DNA of 64,000 nucleotides, taken from NCBI GenBank assembly GCA_916610825.1, contig OU744450.1, forward strand, positions 16,732,814 through 16,796,813, read 5' to 3'. The translations under genes and the position numbers were made by a program. This document shows positions 45,601 to 53,671 of this stretch, one piece after another (within the stretch, counting starts at the first letter, position 1; every line of letters starts with the position of its first letter). This DNA comes from Haliclystus octoradiatus. Lineage: Eukaryota > Cnidaria > Staurozoa > Stauromedusae > Haliclystidae. The notes beneath the pieces are model-generated. The model searched no databases and was not told the DNA's origin. It was given only the letters and a program-made list of their open reading frames with translations.

Positions 45601-48600
45601 GCTGAATGAATGCACAAGAGAATTACTCCTACAATTCATGATCGTACATCATTAGCCAGAAAATTTATATAGAATGTCACTTTTAGAAGTACAGGACATT
45701 TACTTCATGGAATGTGATTTTATTCGTTCTTTGAAAGTCAAAAGGTGAGTTTGGGAATGGAAATGTGCTATATAGAAAATTAACTGGATTGTCTGTTGGC
45801 AGGAATGCCGTTAAATATGATATACAGTCAAACCCTGTTATAACAGTCACTTCTGTACAGCAGCCACCTGTCTATAATGGTCACTCTAAAATTGTATTTT
45901 CTATTGAATCAAACCTGTATATAAAGGCCACCTGTCTATAGTGGTCAATTTATCTACCTCTAGTAGCTGGCTGTTATATACAGGTTTCACTGTACTGTAT
46001 TTTTTTGATTCTAGCACGTAAGAAGATGTTTTTCAAATCAAAATACACAAAATTAAGGTTCCGAATTGTTTTGCTCAACGAAATATCAAAATCGAACGTT
46101 AGGAGGCTGTCACAACTCCCACACCCCCGTCACTATTTTCGGCCTTGGCCCCTGTTACGTACAGCTTAACTGTATGTAACCTGAGTAAGTGTAACCTGAT
46201 ATGAGCGTGACTGCTATTATCGAATATGTATGTAACCTATGTTTTAGTTTATTCCCCTCGTGGCAACTGTACGAACATGTTGTATTGAAGTCTTAATTAT
46301 ATACTATCAATCTATCAGCTTGATTGTGACATGGTGTCAGATGTTAAATTTATTATATTACTACAAGTTATTTTATATTTTCCATTATACTTTAATTACT
46401 AACTGTTAAAATCAGCGTTAGCCAAAATGGCACAATATCAACAGCCAGCGAAATTTTCATTTAAACCGGCCGATTGGGAAGATTGGTTAGATGATTTTAA
46501 CCGGTTCAGAAGAATTTCGTTTCTTGATAAACAAGTTGGTGAAAATCAACGAGATGCTTTAATTTACTGCATGGGTAGCAGAGAAGCTTCAAAGATTTTT
46601 AAAACGTTATCGTTGGATGCTAAAATAAAGCCAGATGACGCAGAAGAATATTATAAAGAAATCAGTGAGAAATTTACAAGATATTTCATCCCTAAACGAA
46701 ACATAATACATGAACGGGCGATTTTTAACGAAAGGAGACAAAACCAAGGGGAATCCGTTGAAGAATATCTTCGGTCATTACAAGAATTAGTTATTCATTG
46801 TTCGTATATCGACGCAGATGACCACGTGCGTGATCGTCTTGTTCTTGGTCTGAAAGACAAACAAGTCAAGCAAAAATTACAGCTTACCAGTGGATTAACT
46901 TTGGCCAAAGCTATTGATATCTCAAGACAAACAGAGATGATTAAAATGCAAATTAAACAACAATCGCGAATGAATGAAGATGATGATAGCGTGTCGAGCG
47001 TGAATGAAGAGTTAAGTGTTCAAGAGTTGCGGTCAAACAAAGGTCGATATCAGAGGAATTGGTCGTCAACAGCAACACGAACAACGCGTCAAAATCAAGA
47101 TTGCAGCCAATGTGGATATCAACACGAGCAAGATCGATGTCCTGCAAAAGGAAAGAGTTGCAACAAATGTAAACGACCAGGACATTTTGCGAAAATGTGT
47201 CGTTCAAAGAATATCAGGGAAATAGTTGAAGTTGAGACAGACGAGGATAGCAATGATGAATTTTATTTGGATTCCATTACATACAACAAAGCCAATGCGG
47301 AACCATGGAATATAAACATGAAGATAAATATGAAAGATATAGAATTTAAATTGGATACTGGTGCAGACGTTACAGTTATTACAGAGAGCACTTGGAAAAG
47401 TTTATATCCGAAACCTGAACTTGCAGCCGTAAGTAAACACCTGTCATCGCCTGGCGGGGCAGTTCGTTGTGTTGGTAAGTTTACAACTAAGTTATGTCAC
47501 GGTTCAACGTTTGAGAACTGTGAGATATATGTAATCCGTGGAACGAAAAACAATTTGTTAGGACGAAATGAACTCATTACATTTAATCTAATTAAACGCA
47601 TTGACAATATTGAAAATAATATATTTGCATCTTTTGGTAAAATGATTACAACACCAGTAAAAATCACCCTTAAGGATGGTGCTACTCCTTCTTGCGTGAC
47701 AGCTCCACGTAGAGTACCGTTTCCCATTTTACCTGAAGTTAAGAAAGAATTACTTCGAATGGAAGAAAAAGGGATTATTAGGAAAGTATCCAGCCCTTCT
47801 GATTGGTGTTCCCCCATGGTACCTGTAGTGAAAAAAAATGGGAAGGTTCGAATATGTGTCGATTATAAAAAGCTCAATTGCAATGTAAAGAGAGAACATT
47901 TTATGCTACCAAACTTAGATGATGTAGCTCCCAATTTAGCAGGAGCGAAACATTTCAGTGCATTAGATGCATCAGGCGGTTATTACCAAATCCCGCTTGA
48001 TGAAGAAAGCTCAATGCTAACAACTTTTATTACGCCAATAGGAAGGTTTTGCTTTAATAGAATACCTATGGGAATAAGTTGTGCCCCAGAAATTTTTCAA
48101 AAGAAAATGGAAGATCTGTTAAGTGATATTGATGGGTGTAACGTTATTATGGACGATATTATAGTCTATGGTAATACTGAACAAGAACACAACCAACGAT
48201 TAGACAAGGTTTATGACAAAATTTATAAATCTGGACTTAAGCTAAATAAAGAAAAATGTCAGATAAATTGCCAAGAATTGAAATATTTTGGCCATACTAT
48301 CAGCTCTGATGGAATCAGACCACACAGTGACCGATTAAATGCACTATTTCAGTTACAAGCTCCAAATAATATTAGTGAGCTTAGAACAATTATGGGTATG
48401 TTGAATTACTTAACAAAATTTGTTCCGAACATGTCATCAAAGCTTTATCCATTAAGTGAATTATTAAAAGGTGATAAAAGTTGGTATTGGGGGTCTCCGC
48501 AGATACAAGCGTTAATAGACATTAAAGAGGAATTAAAAAATTTACCATCATTAGTATTTTATGACCCAAATCAGGAGTTAATGGTTAGTGCAGATGCTAG

Positions 48601-51039
48601 CTCGTTTGGATTAGGTGGTGTTTTACTACAACGCTGCCAGGGTGAATTCCGCCCGGTTGCCTTTTGTTCCAGACAATTATCTAAGTCTGAGAAACGTTAT
48701 GCCCAAATTGAGAAAGAAGCTTTGGCTTCAGTATGGGCATGTGAAAAGTTTGCTAAATACTTGATAGGATTGCCATCATTTGAATTAATCACAGATCACA
48801 AACCGCTTGTACCACTGATGACCACCAAAAACTTAGATGAATGCCCAATTCGCTGTCAGCGCCTTTTAATGAGACTGATGCGATTCAACCCTAATGTTAC
48901 CCATGTACCAGGTAAAGATTTGCTAATAGCAGATGCTTTGTCCCGTAATCCAGTGATATTACCATCTGATCATGAGACCTTAAAAAGTGATGAGATTGAG
49001 CTGTTTGTTAACACCATTGTACAAGGTTGGCCTGTTAGCCACAACAGACTTGAAGCTATAAAAACAGCCACTGAAAAAGATGAAACATTAATAGAAGTTA
49101 AACGTTATATTATTAATGGGTGGCCAGCTGTTCGAAGTTATGTAAATAATAATGTAAAAGCATATATTAAACATCAAAGTGAGTTATCAATTGTAAAAGA
49201 ATTAATTATTTACCAGGGGCGTATTGTCATTCCTAGTATATTGCAGAATGATATTATGCATAAATTACATGAAAGTCATCAAGGTATTACAAAATGCAGA
49301 GAAAATGCAAAAATTAGTGTATGGTGGCCAGGTATTGGAAAATCTATTACTGAAACAATAGAGGCGTGTAATGACTGTCAAATCACATCAAGAAATAATA
49401 GAAAAGAGCCTTTAAAGCCAACACCACTGCCTTCAAGGCCATGGCAGAAAATTGCCTGTGATTTATTTACACACAATAATAAATCATACATAGTTTTTAT
49501 GGATTATTACTCTCGATGGATAGACATTAAACTGTTAACAAATACGAGATGCTCGACTACAATCTCAAAATTTAAAAGTGTGTTTGCAACACATGGCATA
49601 CCTGATACAGTGGTGAGCGATAATGGTCCACAATTTTCAGCATCAGAATTTGAGGATTTTGCTATATCTTATGGGTTTCATCATGATCCAACTGATCCAT
49701 ATCATCCGCAATCAAATGGGGAAGCAGAAAGAGGCGTAGCCATTGCGAAAAAGATTTTAAGCCAAGCTGATGTTGATTTGGCATTGTTACAACATAGAAA
49801 TACAACACATAGTACAACAGGTGTTGCACCAGCTGTAGCGCTGATGGGACGAAATCTTCAGACGAAATTGCCAGTTCTACCATCAACTCTCATACCAAAA
49901 TCACCAGTGGATAGACAGATGAGGAAAAATGATATTCAACAAAAAGAAAGGTACAAGAAAAATTATGACTCTCGAAATGGAGCACGAGATTTACCGGTAT
50001 TAAAAGTAAATGATTACGTACGTACTCGTATTGGGAAGGATAACAAATGGAGTGAAAAAGGGAAAATAATTGCTGCTAATAAGTCAAGAAGATCATACTT
50101 AATTAAATTCAATGGAGCAATATACAGGAGGAATCGGCAACATCTAAAGTTAGTACCAAGTATTACTACTGATGAAGAAGATCATGATCTAGAAGTAGCC
50201 GATGATACTAACGATAATGATGTATTGCAAAATAATGGGAGAAATGGTGATACAAATGGTGATACAGCTACAAGAAAGAGTGGTAGAGTGGTTAGACCAC
50301 CAAATAGATTTATTCCAGATTAATTAGAAAATAAATAACGTTAATTCTTAACAATCAAACAATGATCTCACAGTTTTATCATAATCATAAATAATTACCA
50401 AGGACTTTAATAAGGAACTTTAATAATCAATAAATAGAATCTTACAGTTATTAATTATGTTTTAAGGGAAGGGAGATGTTACGTACAGCTTAACTGTATG
50501 TAACCTGAGTAAGTGTAACCTGATATGAGCGTGACTGCTATTATCGAATATGTATGTAACCTATGTTTTAGTTTATTCCCCTCGTGGCAACTGTACGAAC
50601 ATGTTGTATTGAAGTCTTAATTATATACTATCAATCTATCAGCTTGATTGTGACAGCCCCTAGCACTGTAAAAATGCTCAACAGACTTTTGTACCTTTAT
50701 ACTAAAATAGTCATTATCTTCAGATCGGACGGTTTTGGCCATATGTCTACCATTTGAATTATTTTAATGCTACAAATGAGTCACACAGCTCGATTCATAT
50801 CGAATGAAGTTAACATATTACAACATTATCTTGAAATTGATTGATTCTTGACTATGACTTTACACTTCATTACAATTTACATTTTATATTTTACACATCA
50901 GAATATGTTCACGGTATAGGCTTACCTTTCCTACCCTTCCTACATCTTCAACATCTCTTCGCGGTTCAAATTTAAGCGAAGCATCAGAACCAGATGACCG
51001 CCCACTATCTTCTTTATTGTCCCACTTTTCGTAGCTCAT
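24628..51039 (-). CDS. Multi-pass membrane protein of unknown function, at least nine exons
   Basis: Minus-strand exons from splice sites and phase: 51039-50926 (start MSYEKWDNKEDSGRSSG, hydrophilic, Ser-rich), 40638-40479, 39921-39779, 39621-39495, 30333 to about 30217, 27429-27343, 26122-26038, 25096-25010, 24659-24628 (stop TAA). Hydrophobic segments include FFMISAFLSIVGAGVITII, AATVVVVLYCIIEYSLYG, VIGPIDVALGIYVAKGY, IGVPFSVAWVVLGFIA, AMVFWLLSLCEPAYIVYLF and GLIVRVVLIALSILVV, so about six or more membrane spans; the C-tail is short (NFGRGLRQKVYNDLPETTS). GERPFEIL and GPIDVALGIY look like conserved loop motifs of an uncharacterised animal family, but I cannot name it. Exon 4 ends in phase 1 and exon 5 starts in phase 0, so one exon of 3n+2 bases is missing from my model between 39495 and 30333. 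The introns are packed with mobile elements. Confidence 0.72.
27560..28510. repeat. Tandem repeat of about 142 bp rich in GTTCATGAAC palindromes
   Basis: The landmark TTCATCATCCCCAGC recurs near 27610, 27753, 27990, 28134, 28275 and 28360, mostly 141-144 bp apart, with some shortened units. Each unit contains several dyads of the type GTTCATGAAC or TTCATGAA. It lies in the intron of the membrane-protein gene between its exons 5 and 6, starting about 130 bp upstream (in gene direction) of exon 6. Confidence 0.88.
28659..29225 (+). pseudogene. Non-LTR retrotransposon 3' end (ORF2 C-terminus plus tail)
   Basis: The 91-codon frame ends with LPYIWNNEKFYDIDPSSTNF followed by RHLIKNHMI, resembling the L-P-x-x-W-N ... 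F-K-x-x-L end of CR1/jockey-type ORF2. It is followed by two diverged direct repeats of about 100 bp (ACTATATCTCAACTAATATG near 28960; CATATCTCAACTAATGTTTT near 29050) and a tail with TGCAGAGCTATATAAATTAA. A second copy of this tail lies at 61385-61465. The assignment is by short motifs only. Confidence 0.5.
29230..30216. other. Intron sequence, nothing recognised
   Basis: Part of the large intron between exons 4 and 5 and its flank in the membrane-protein gene. A+T-rich, with short direct and inverted stretches (ATATTTCATCATGTACATCA near 29783 and TGATATATATGATGAAATAT near 29870, partly inverted), but no coding region, tRNA or element that I can support. Confidence 0.5.
30955..31181 (+). repeat. 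Repeat of about 220 bp, left copy of an inverted pair
   Basis: Starts GGAACACGGAACGCGGAATA, contains GTGTCAAATATCGTTATTTT, GTTGGCCGTTTGCGG, AAAGCTGTGGCTCATCTAG and ends ACATCATTTCAAA. The same sequence in reverse lies at 37820-38035. Non-coding, in intron 4 of the membrane-protein gene. Confidence 0.85.
31434..32380 (-). pseudogene. L2/CR1-like retrotransposon, RT C-terminal half, decayed
   Basis: Minus strand: VKVNNTNIKEVNTLHHLGMK and IDNCLNFNDHIELVIKKVNR, GLGILKYG (palm/thumb end of a non-LTR RT), then in shifted frames LCGGIVCRHTF and SQLGWLCVRDRVKYNQL, as in L2-type ORF2 proteins. The minus-strand 3' end runs into a (TGA)n-type microsatellite (plus-strand CAT repeats at about 31434-31453), the usual tail of such elements. 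Several frameshifts show it is dead. Confidence 0.78.
32690..35160 (+). pseudogene. L2/CR1-type non-LTR retrotransposon, endonuclease plus reverse transcriptase, internally deleted
   Basis: First frame (32691-33473): apurinic-like endonuclease with LINARSISNKALIIKEFVV, LLGITETWL, GGGVGILYK, IIYRPPD, LLIMGDFNLHVD, LDLAITR. A frameshift near 33390 precedes QPISDHKAVC. Between about 33540 and 33600 the RT N-terminal region is largely missing. Second frame (33736-35088, 450 codons): STETALLTITNDILLSLD, LLLDMPAAFDTVKHSLLLSR, VGFPQGSILGPVLYLLY, YHIYADDTQLYISF (the YADD catalytic site), LNRSKSEVMVF, VRSLGVKLD, and the C-terminal AFSVCAPIIWNKLPLELR. LDMPAAFDTV replaces the usual LDLSAAFDTV. It lies antisense in intron 4 of the membrane-protein gene and appears to split an older minus-strand element. 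Confidence 0.92.
35160..35610 (-). pseudogene. Non-LTR retrotransposon endonuclease fragment
   Basis: Minus strand reads CIDIPN, then NNTLIDNNFKQPNKCPTRI followed by APTSSTCIDLCVTNSD, matching the end of an L2/CR1 endonuclease (P-T-R-I ... S-x-T-x-I-D ... N) and TTDIIADHQ for its final S-D-H motif. It has stops and frame changes. It may be the 5' part of the minus-strand element whose 3' part lies at 32380-31434, with the plus-strand copy inserted between them. Confidence 0.6.
35625..35790. repeat. 16-bp minisatellite array 1 (TTCGGCGCAACGACCA type)
   Basis: Degenerate 16-bp units such as TTCGGCACAACAACCT, TTCGGCGCAACGACCA and TTCGGCGCAACGGGAC. It is clearly more G+C-rich than the sequence around it and begins with an inverted unit (GCGTTGCGCCGAAAGTCCG). 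Arginine/threonine-rich frames across it are artefacts of the repeat. Confidence 0.88.
36560..36760. repeat. 16-bp minisatellite array 2
   Basis: Same 16-bp family as array 1, same orientation, about 0.78 kb away: TTCGGCACAACAGACT, TTCGGTGCAACGACCA, TTCGGCGCATCGCT and so on, about 11 units. The two arrays bracket a non-coding A+T-rich segment. Confidence 0.88.
37040..37560 (+). pseudogene. Non-LTR retrotransposon 3' fragment with (CTA)n tail
   Basis: The plus strand around 37140-37330 reads RLDSAYNAMLRNALGIHWPN followed by LPSSAKLRKLSPSVSAI, RLF, then RRMPQPLHAIL, the post-RT C-terminal region of RTE/craniofacial-development-protein-2-like retrotransposon ORFs. After stops it ends with TCCTATAATGTGACTGTCTA followed by a short CTA repeat. 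The fragment at 38610-38935 ends in the same string. Confidence 0.7.
37820..38035 (-). repeat. Repeat of about 220 bp, right copy of an inverted pair
   Basis: Reverse complement of 30955-31181: TTTGAAATGATGT, GTTTCAACATGCAAG, GATGAGCCACAGCTTTCTAC, CGCAAACGGCCAAC, ATAACGATATTTGACACTTT. About 85-90 percent similar by eye, with a shorter GGAA..CGGAAT end. Confidence 0.85.
38085..38530 (+). pseudogene. CR1-like RT C-terminal fragment
   Basis: Across shifted frames: EKIQHKFTQNSCKRSNIMYM then SYADRLV, LRLKSLEPDI, NLVDLHPFNLVKSSPTVSN, HPLMELS. This follows the order of CR1/jockey ORF2 C-termini (I-E-x-V-Q-R-x-F-T ... R-L-K-x-L ... L-R-x-N-x-F). Decayed, with many stops. Directly right of the inverted 220-bp repeat. 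Confidence 0.62.
38610..38940 (+). pseudogene. RTE-type RT fragment with CTATAATGTGA tail
   Basis: Plus strand reads ILTNSIFDAQQLLDEVEWVG then KTVGLTINATKMEFIALG, a stop, NGDIERADSLKYLGSLLTSS. This is the RT segment after the YADD box in RTE/BovB-like elements (E-x-x-A-x-x-x-G-L-x-I-N-x-x-K-T ... F-K-Y-L-G-S). It ends CCTATAATGTGACAGTCTAT then CTA repeats, as at 37500. Confidence 0.75.
41500..41660. repeat. Degenerate short tandem repeat (GCAGAATCTGTTAACG type), array 1
   Basis: Units of about 15-16 bp with the themes GAATCTGTTAACGTC, GAATATTTTAATGCA and GAATCATTAGATTC. Very degenerate. A related array lies at 42130-42320. In the first intron of the membrane-protein gene. Confidence 0.5.
42130..42320. 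repeat. Degenerate short tandem repeat, array 2
   Basis: GTTGACGCAGAGATATTC, GCAGAATCTGTTAGCGTAGA, GTAAGCGCAGAAAGATTG and TTCTGCATTAAGAA. Same theme as 41500-41660. The pair of arrays about 0.5 kb apart echoes the paired 16-bp arrays at 35.6 and 36.6 kb. Confidence 0.5.
42620..45820. other. Intron 1 of the membrane-protein gene, little recognised
   Basis: About 3.2 kb without a supported gene. I see a short direct repeat (ATCTTGAATCTTA at about 43765-43790) and two CGTAGGCCTAC/AGTAGGCCTAT-type palindromes, but no retroelement, tRNA or exon that I can support. Confidence 0.5.
45825..45992. mobile_element. Tc1/mariner-type MITE, 168 bp
   Basis: The ends CAGTCAAACCCTGTTATAAC and, inverted, CAGTGAAACCTGTATATAAC are terminal inverted repeats flanked by TA on both sides (45823-45824, 45993-45994). 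The inside repeats ACCTGTCTATAATGGTCA and ACCTGTCTATAGTGGTCA. Families beginning ACAGTCAAACC with a TA duplication are common in invertebrates. It lies about 160 bp left of the Gypsy-1 insertion. Confidence 0.75.
46153..46331 (+). repeat. 5' LTR of Gypsy-1
   Basis: 179 bp, begins TGTTACGTACAGC and ends GATTGTGACA, so it has TG...CA ends. Contains repeated GTAACCTGA/GTAACCTAT-type strings. I found no difference from the 3' LTR. Confidence 0.95.
46332..46345 (+). promoter_or_regulatory. Primer-binding site of Gypsy-1
   Basis: TGGTGTCAGATG starts one base after the LTR end. The TGG start is complementary to a tRNA CCA end, and TGGTGTCAG resembles leucine-tRNA primer sites known in other Gypsy elements. 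The tRNA identity is an inference. Confidence 0.7.
46427..50323 (+). CDS. Gag-Pol polyprotein of Gypsy-1, single frame, 1298 aa
   Basis: One open frame covers Gag and Pol without a frameshift. Approximate residues: Gag matrix/capsid 1-220 (starts MAQYQQPAKFSFKPADWEDW); two zinc knuckles about 226-258 (CSQCGYQHEQDRC; CNKCKRPGHFAKMC); aspartic protease about 310 (LDTGADVTVI); reverse transcriptase about 430-600 with IMDDIIVYG near 573; RNase H from about 720 (SADASSFGLGGVLLQ) with ITDHKPL near 790; integrase zinc domain about 949-983 (HESHQG ... CNDCQ); integrase core D about 1011, D about 1065, E about 1101 with 35 residues between the last two (DNGPQF ... GEAERG). All catalytic residues are present. 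The start is 95 bp after the 5' LTR in a purine-rich context (GCCAAAATGG). No stop codon interrupts it, unlike the Gypsy element at 56105-61142. Confidence 0.96.
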   Translation: MAQYQQPAKFSFKPADWEDWLDDFNRFRRISFLDKQVGENQRDALIYCMGSREASKIFKTLSLDAKIKPDDAEEYYKEISEKFTRYFIPKRNIIHERAIFNERRQNQGESVEEYLRSLQELVIHCSYIDADDHVRDRLVLGLKDKQVKQKLQLTSGLTLAKAIDISRQTEMIKMQIKQQSRMNEDDDSVSSVNEELSVQELRSNKGRYQRNWSSTATRTTRQNQDCSQCGYQHEQDRCPAKGKSCNKCKRPGHFAKMCRSKNIREIVEVETDEDSNDEFYLDSITYNKANAEPWNINMKINMKDIEFKLDTGADVTVITESTWKSLYPKPELAAVSKHLSSPGGAVRCVGKFTTKLCHGSTFENCEIYVIRGTKNNLLGRNELITFNLIKRIDNIENNIFASFGKMITTPVKITLKDGATPSCVTAPRRVPFPILPEVKKELLRMEEKGIIRKVSSPSDWCSPMVPVVKKNGKVRICVDYKKLNCNVKREHFMLPNLDDVAPNLAGAKHFSALDASGGYYQIPLDEESSMLTTFITPIGRFCFNRIPMGISCAPEIFQKKMEDLLSDIDGCNVIMDDIIVYGNTEQEHNQRLDKVYDKIYKSGLKLNKEKCQINCQELKYFGHTISSDGIRPHSDRLNALFQLQAPNNISELRTIMGMLNYLTKFVPNMSSKLYPLSELLKGDKSWYWGSPQIQALIDIKEELKNLPSLVFYDPNQELMVSADASSFGLGGVLLQRCQGEFRPVAFCSRQLSKSEKRYAQIEKEALASVWACEKFAKYLIGLPSFELITDHKPLVPLMTTKNLDECPIRCQRLLMRLMRFNPNVTHVPGKDLLIADALSRNPVILPSDHETLKSDEIELFVNTIVQGWPVSHNRLEAIKTATEKDETLIEVKRYIINGWPAVRSYVNNNVKAYIKHQSELSIVKELIIYQGRIVIPSILQNDIMHKLHESHQGITKCRENAKISVWWPGIGKSITETIEACNDCQITSRNNRKEPLKPTPLPSRPWQKIACDLFTHNNKSYIVFMDYYSRWIDIKLLTNTRCSTTISKFKSVFATHGIPDTVVSDNGPQFSASEFEDFAISYGFHHDPTDPYHPQSNGEAERGVAIAKKILSQADVDLALLQHRNTTHSTTGVAPAVALMGRNLQTKLPVLPSTLIPKSPVDRQMRKNDIQQKERYKKNYDSRNGARDLPVLKVNDYVRTRIGKDNKWSEKGKIIAANKSRRSYLIKFNGAIYRRNRQHLKLVPSITTDEEDHDLEVADDTNDNDVLQNNGRNGDTNGDTATRKSGRVVRPPNRFIPD
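50463..50476 (+). promoter_or_regulatory. Polypurine tract of Gypsy-1
   Basis: AAGGGAAGGGAGA immediately before the 3' LTR, the expected plus-strand DNA primer. Confidence 0.85.
50477..50655 (+). repeat. 3' LTR of Gypsy-1
   Basis: 179 bp, same ends and same sequence as the 5' LTR by eye. Followed by the target duplication GCCCC. Confidence 0.95.
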
Positions 51040-51632
51040 TCTGATAAATGATAATAACTATAACAAATGTAATGCTACAGTTATTCGTTCAAGTAAATAG
51101 TTGAGCTTTGCTCGTGGCTAACGCTAGTTTGCGCACGGATTGGTGTGAAGTTATAGTGATTGCTAGATGTTGCAATAAAATAAAAAAAAACAAGTCAACT
51201 TTTGCGTATTTTGCATATTTTGTTAAAAATTGTCAGGTGACTAAACAAATCAAAGCAGAGCGCCAGACGAGGCTAGCTAGCACTGTTGATTTGGCCTCCC
51301 TCTTACTCATACAAGAAGGACGCTCACACTTTGTTGTTGTTTATGTTCTGTTGTCAAACCTTTGGATTTATCTTCATTGATTTGTTTTTATGATACGATA
51401 TCGATTCCTGTTAGTAAGAGTAGGAGAAGTATATCATGCGTCTGATTAAATATTTGAAAGATTCATTCTTGGTTTTCTGAAAGGATTGTCGTGAAAGAAA
51501 ATAACAACCTCCAAGTATTGAAGTGTGTCTATTTCAATAGATTGACGTCATCTACTGCAGGTATAAATATTTTTGCAACGGTGCAGATCAACTTTGGTCT
51601 AGTTTCAAGCAGACAGGTACAACGTTTTAGAA
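51040..51632. promoter_or_regulatory. Divergent intergenic region with a TATA-like box
   Basis: Lies between the minus-strand start codon at 51039 and the plus-strand start at 51633. GGTATAAATATTTTTG at about 51560-51575 is a TATA-like box about 65 bp before the plus-strand start codon and would place a start site near 51590-51600. No TATA box is evident for the minus-strand gene. Confidence 0.5.
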
Positions 51633-51756
51633 ATGGCTTATCAAACAAAGCAAGATGAAAAGCAGTATTTCACATTCATGGAAGCATTCGAGGAAAAATT
51701 TGCTGACATTGATTTAACTGGTTTGGATTGCATTCAATTATCAATTTCAACCAAAG
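51633..51756 (+). CDS. First exon of an unrecognised gene
   Basis: Begins with a start codon (TTTTAGAAATGGCTT) downstream of a TATA-like box and reads MAYQTKQDEKQYFTFMEAFE then EKFADIDLTGLDCIQLSIST, ending at a strong donor (AAAG|GTAGGT) in phase 1. Acidic and soluble in character. I recognise no family. No following exon could be identified before the LTR elements to the right, so the gene may extend past the window or have very short exons. It is supported by the promoter-exon-donor arrangement rather than homology. Confidence 0.45.
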
Positions 51757-52955
51757 GTAGGTGGAGTCAGGTAGCCTAGACCTTATTATGATTTACCCAG
51801 GTAACACAGATAGTAGGCTATCATGATCAGTTACGTACGGTTGAACCTCTTTATCCCATTATCAATACAAATTGTTACGATCTATAAGCCTATTAGTTAA
51901 TCGTTGTTGGCCTAACCTTTGGAAAACATACTTGGATGTACAGTACTATAGGCCCAACAATTAGGATATTGTACTAAAATTAATGTAAGAGTCGATCACC
52001 ACTTGTTGTTGTTTATTTTTCAAATATGTAATCAAAATAAATGTTCCTGTCTGTGTCTGGTTATGTCTATTATTGGAAAATAATTATTTAAATTAAAGGT
52101 ACAGTATTTGATTCAATTTATTTTCCTTTGAATATTTCTTAATTGTGCAGTTTAAAGTATTTCTGTTTATAAATGTTTACATATAAAAGAAAGTTCCTTT
52201 AAGCGTATATACGTAATTGCTCTCTGAATTCTTCATGAAAATGTTTAAAAGAAGTACATTTCGAACAAAAAAACTATATAAACTATGATTAAACCCAGCA
52301 ACGCAGGTAACTCTTTGCTAGCGTAGTATAAATCAGAATATTATGTTAGATTTGATGTAGAGAAATCACAGGCACCACGTAGGCTACAGCTGTGCACCGC
52401 AGCAAAGATAGAGCAATATAGTCAGGAAGCGAAGAGAGTCCCTTCAAACCTTCTCTGAATGGCTCTTGCACGACATTTCTATGCTTATACCTCACCTATA
52501 AATGCTAAAATATGTTTGTGTGGTTTATTTTTCTACAGTAGGTTTTCAAGTACAATATTTAGAATCTCTGATTTCTAGTTGGGGTTTGGACAGGCTTGTA
52601 ATGTTGTGATGACCTCTCACTTGTTGTAGGCTATTAATGTTTTTATATTCAAATGATATTTTTTATCCAACTTATCAGTCAACTAGGCCACATCTTATCG
52701 CTTAACCGCTTCAATGTTATGGCTTTCTATTTCAATAAAAATTTCATTATATATTTTAAACCATTGTACATGAATTTGAACTATTTTGGATATATAGGCC
52801 TATCTAAACTTCTCTTTTTTTGCGGAAACTCACTCAAGAAAATCAAAAAAGTAAAGAGGGAGAATGTATTTCCATTACATTCAAAGGAATGGCTTCGAGC
52901 ATGGATGATTGATGGATTATGGAGACTAAATTTTGCTAGCTGAAATGCAATGTGG
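51757..52955. other. Probable intron; nothing recognised
   Basis: A+T-rich sequence after the exon at 51633-51756. Small open frames (for example 52653-52943) show no family resemblance. Confidence 0.45.
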
Positions 52956-52958
52956 TCA

Positions 52959-53060
52959 CAGTCTGGCAAATGGTTCGGCCTTCGGGAATCCTATAATCAT
53001 TTCAACATTTTCTTCTAATTATTTGTTAGTATTTGACCAATAAATCATCAAACATATCAA
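52959..53060. mobile_element. hAT-type MITE family, copy 4 (left part)
   Basis: CAGTCTGGCAAATGGTTCGG, then TCATTTCAACATTTTCTTCT and TATTTGACCAAT parallel the left two thirds of the copy at 3475-3632. The right end is missing. Confidence 0.55.
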
Positions 53061-53322
53061 TTTGCACTTGTCACGTAAAATGTAGGAAGTGCCACAGCTT
53101 TTCTCCATGCATGCTCTTGTTTCCATCACTTTGAACTGGTAGGTATTTGTTGGGGTATCATACTATCATAAATTCAATAGCGTTTGACAGTGACTTGCGT
53201 CTTTTTCAACTGTTCGATAACACAAGCAAGAGATATATTCTCTGGCACAAGTAATCTTTGAAGAATTGGAAAGGATATCTACTTTATATTGATCAACTTT
53301 AAGGAAACTGTAGTGGATTGTA

Positions 53323-53671
53323 TGTAGTGGATTGTTTTATGTCTATTGTCTTATCCATAATGTATTTCCTTTGTTAACTGCATGTAAAGCTTCCGTTTGT
53401 AATCACGTATACCTTGTAATGTAAATCACTGTATGTAATTTATCAACCCTCTTCACGTCTGCCCTTTGTGGCGACATCATCTACATTAGCAAAGCTGGTC
53501 CACCTTCACAGAGGCTCTGTTTATCAACGGTCATATTAACCCTCATTCATCCTCTCCCTGTTGGTGGCCAGCTACAGTTATTATTATTACAATTACACAA
53601 ATATATATCTTATCAACGCCTATGTATGTGTGGTGGTATTAATCAATACTTCGTTCATTCCACCCGCTACA
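53323..53671 (+). repeat. 5' LTR of the TRIM-like element
   Basis: Begins TGTAGTGGATTGTTTTAT and ends CCACCCGCTACA. Preceded by a 14-bp tandem copy of its own start. Differs from the right LTR at GTCTGCCC versus GTCTCCCC and GACATCATC versus GACAGCATC. Confidence 0.92.

Larger units (their letters stand above)
46153..50655 (+). mobile_element. Ty3/Gypsy LTR retrotransposon, apparently intact (Gypsy-1), 4.5 kb
   Basis: Full element with two 179-bp LTRs (46153-46331 and 50477-50655) that I read as identical, a perfect 5-bp target duplication GCCCC (46148-46152 and 50656-50660), a primer-binding site directly after the 5' LTR, a polypurine tract before the 3' LTR, and one uninterrupted Gag-Pol frame. 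All this points to a very recent insertion. It sits in the first intron of the membrane-protein gene in the antisense direction. Domain order PR-RT-RH-IN places it in Ty3/Gypsy (Metaviridae-type retrotransposons); no envelope frame is present. Confidence 0.95.

Noticed and set aside
47497..47817. Antisense ORF of 106 codons within Gypsy-1 (and similar ones at 46953 and 49662)
   Set aside because: Shadow frames of the Gag-Pol coding strand.
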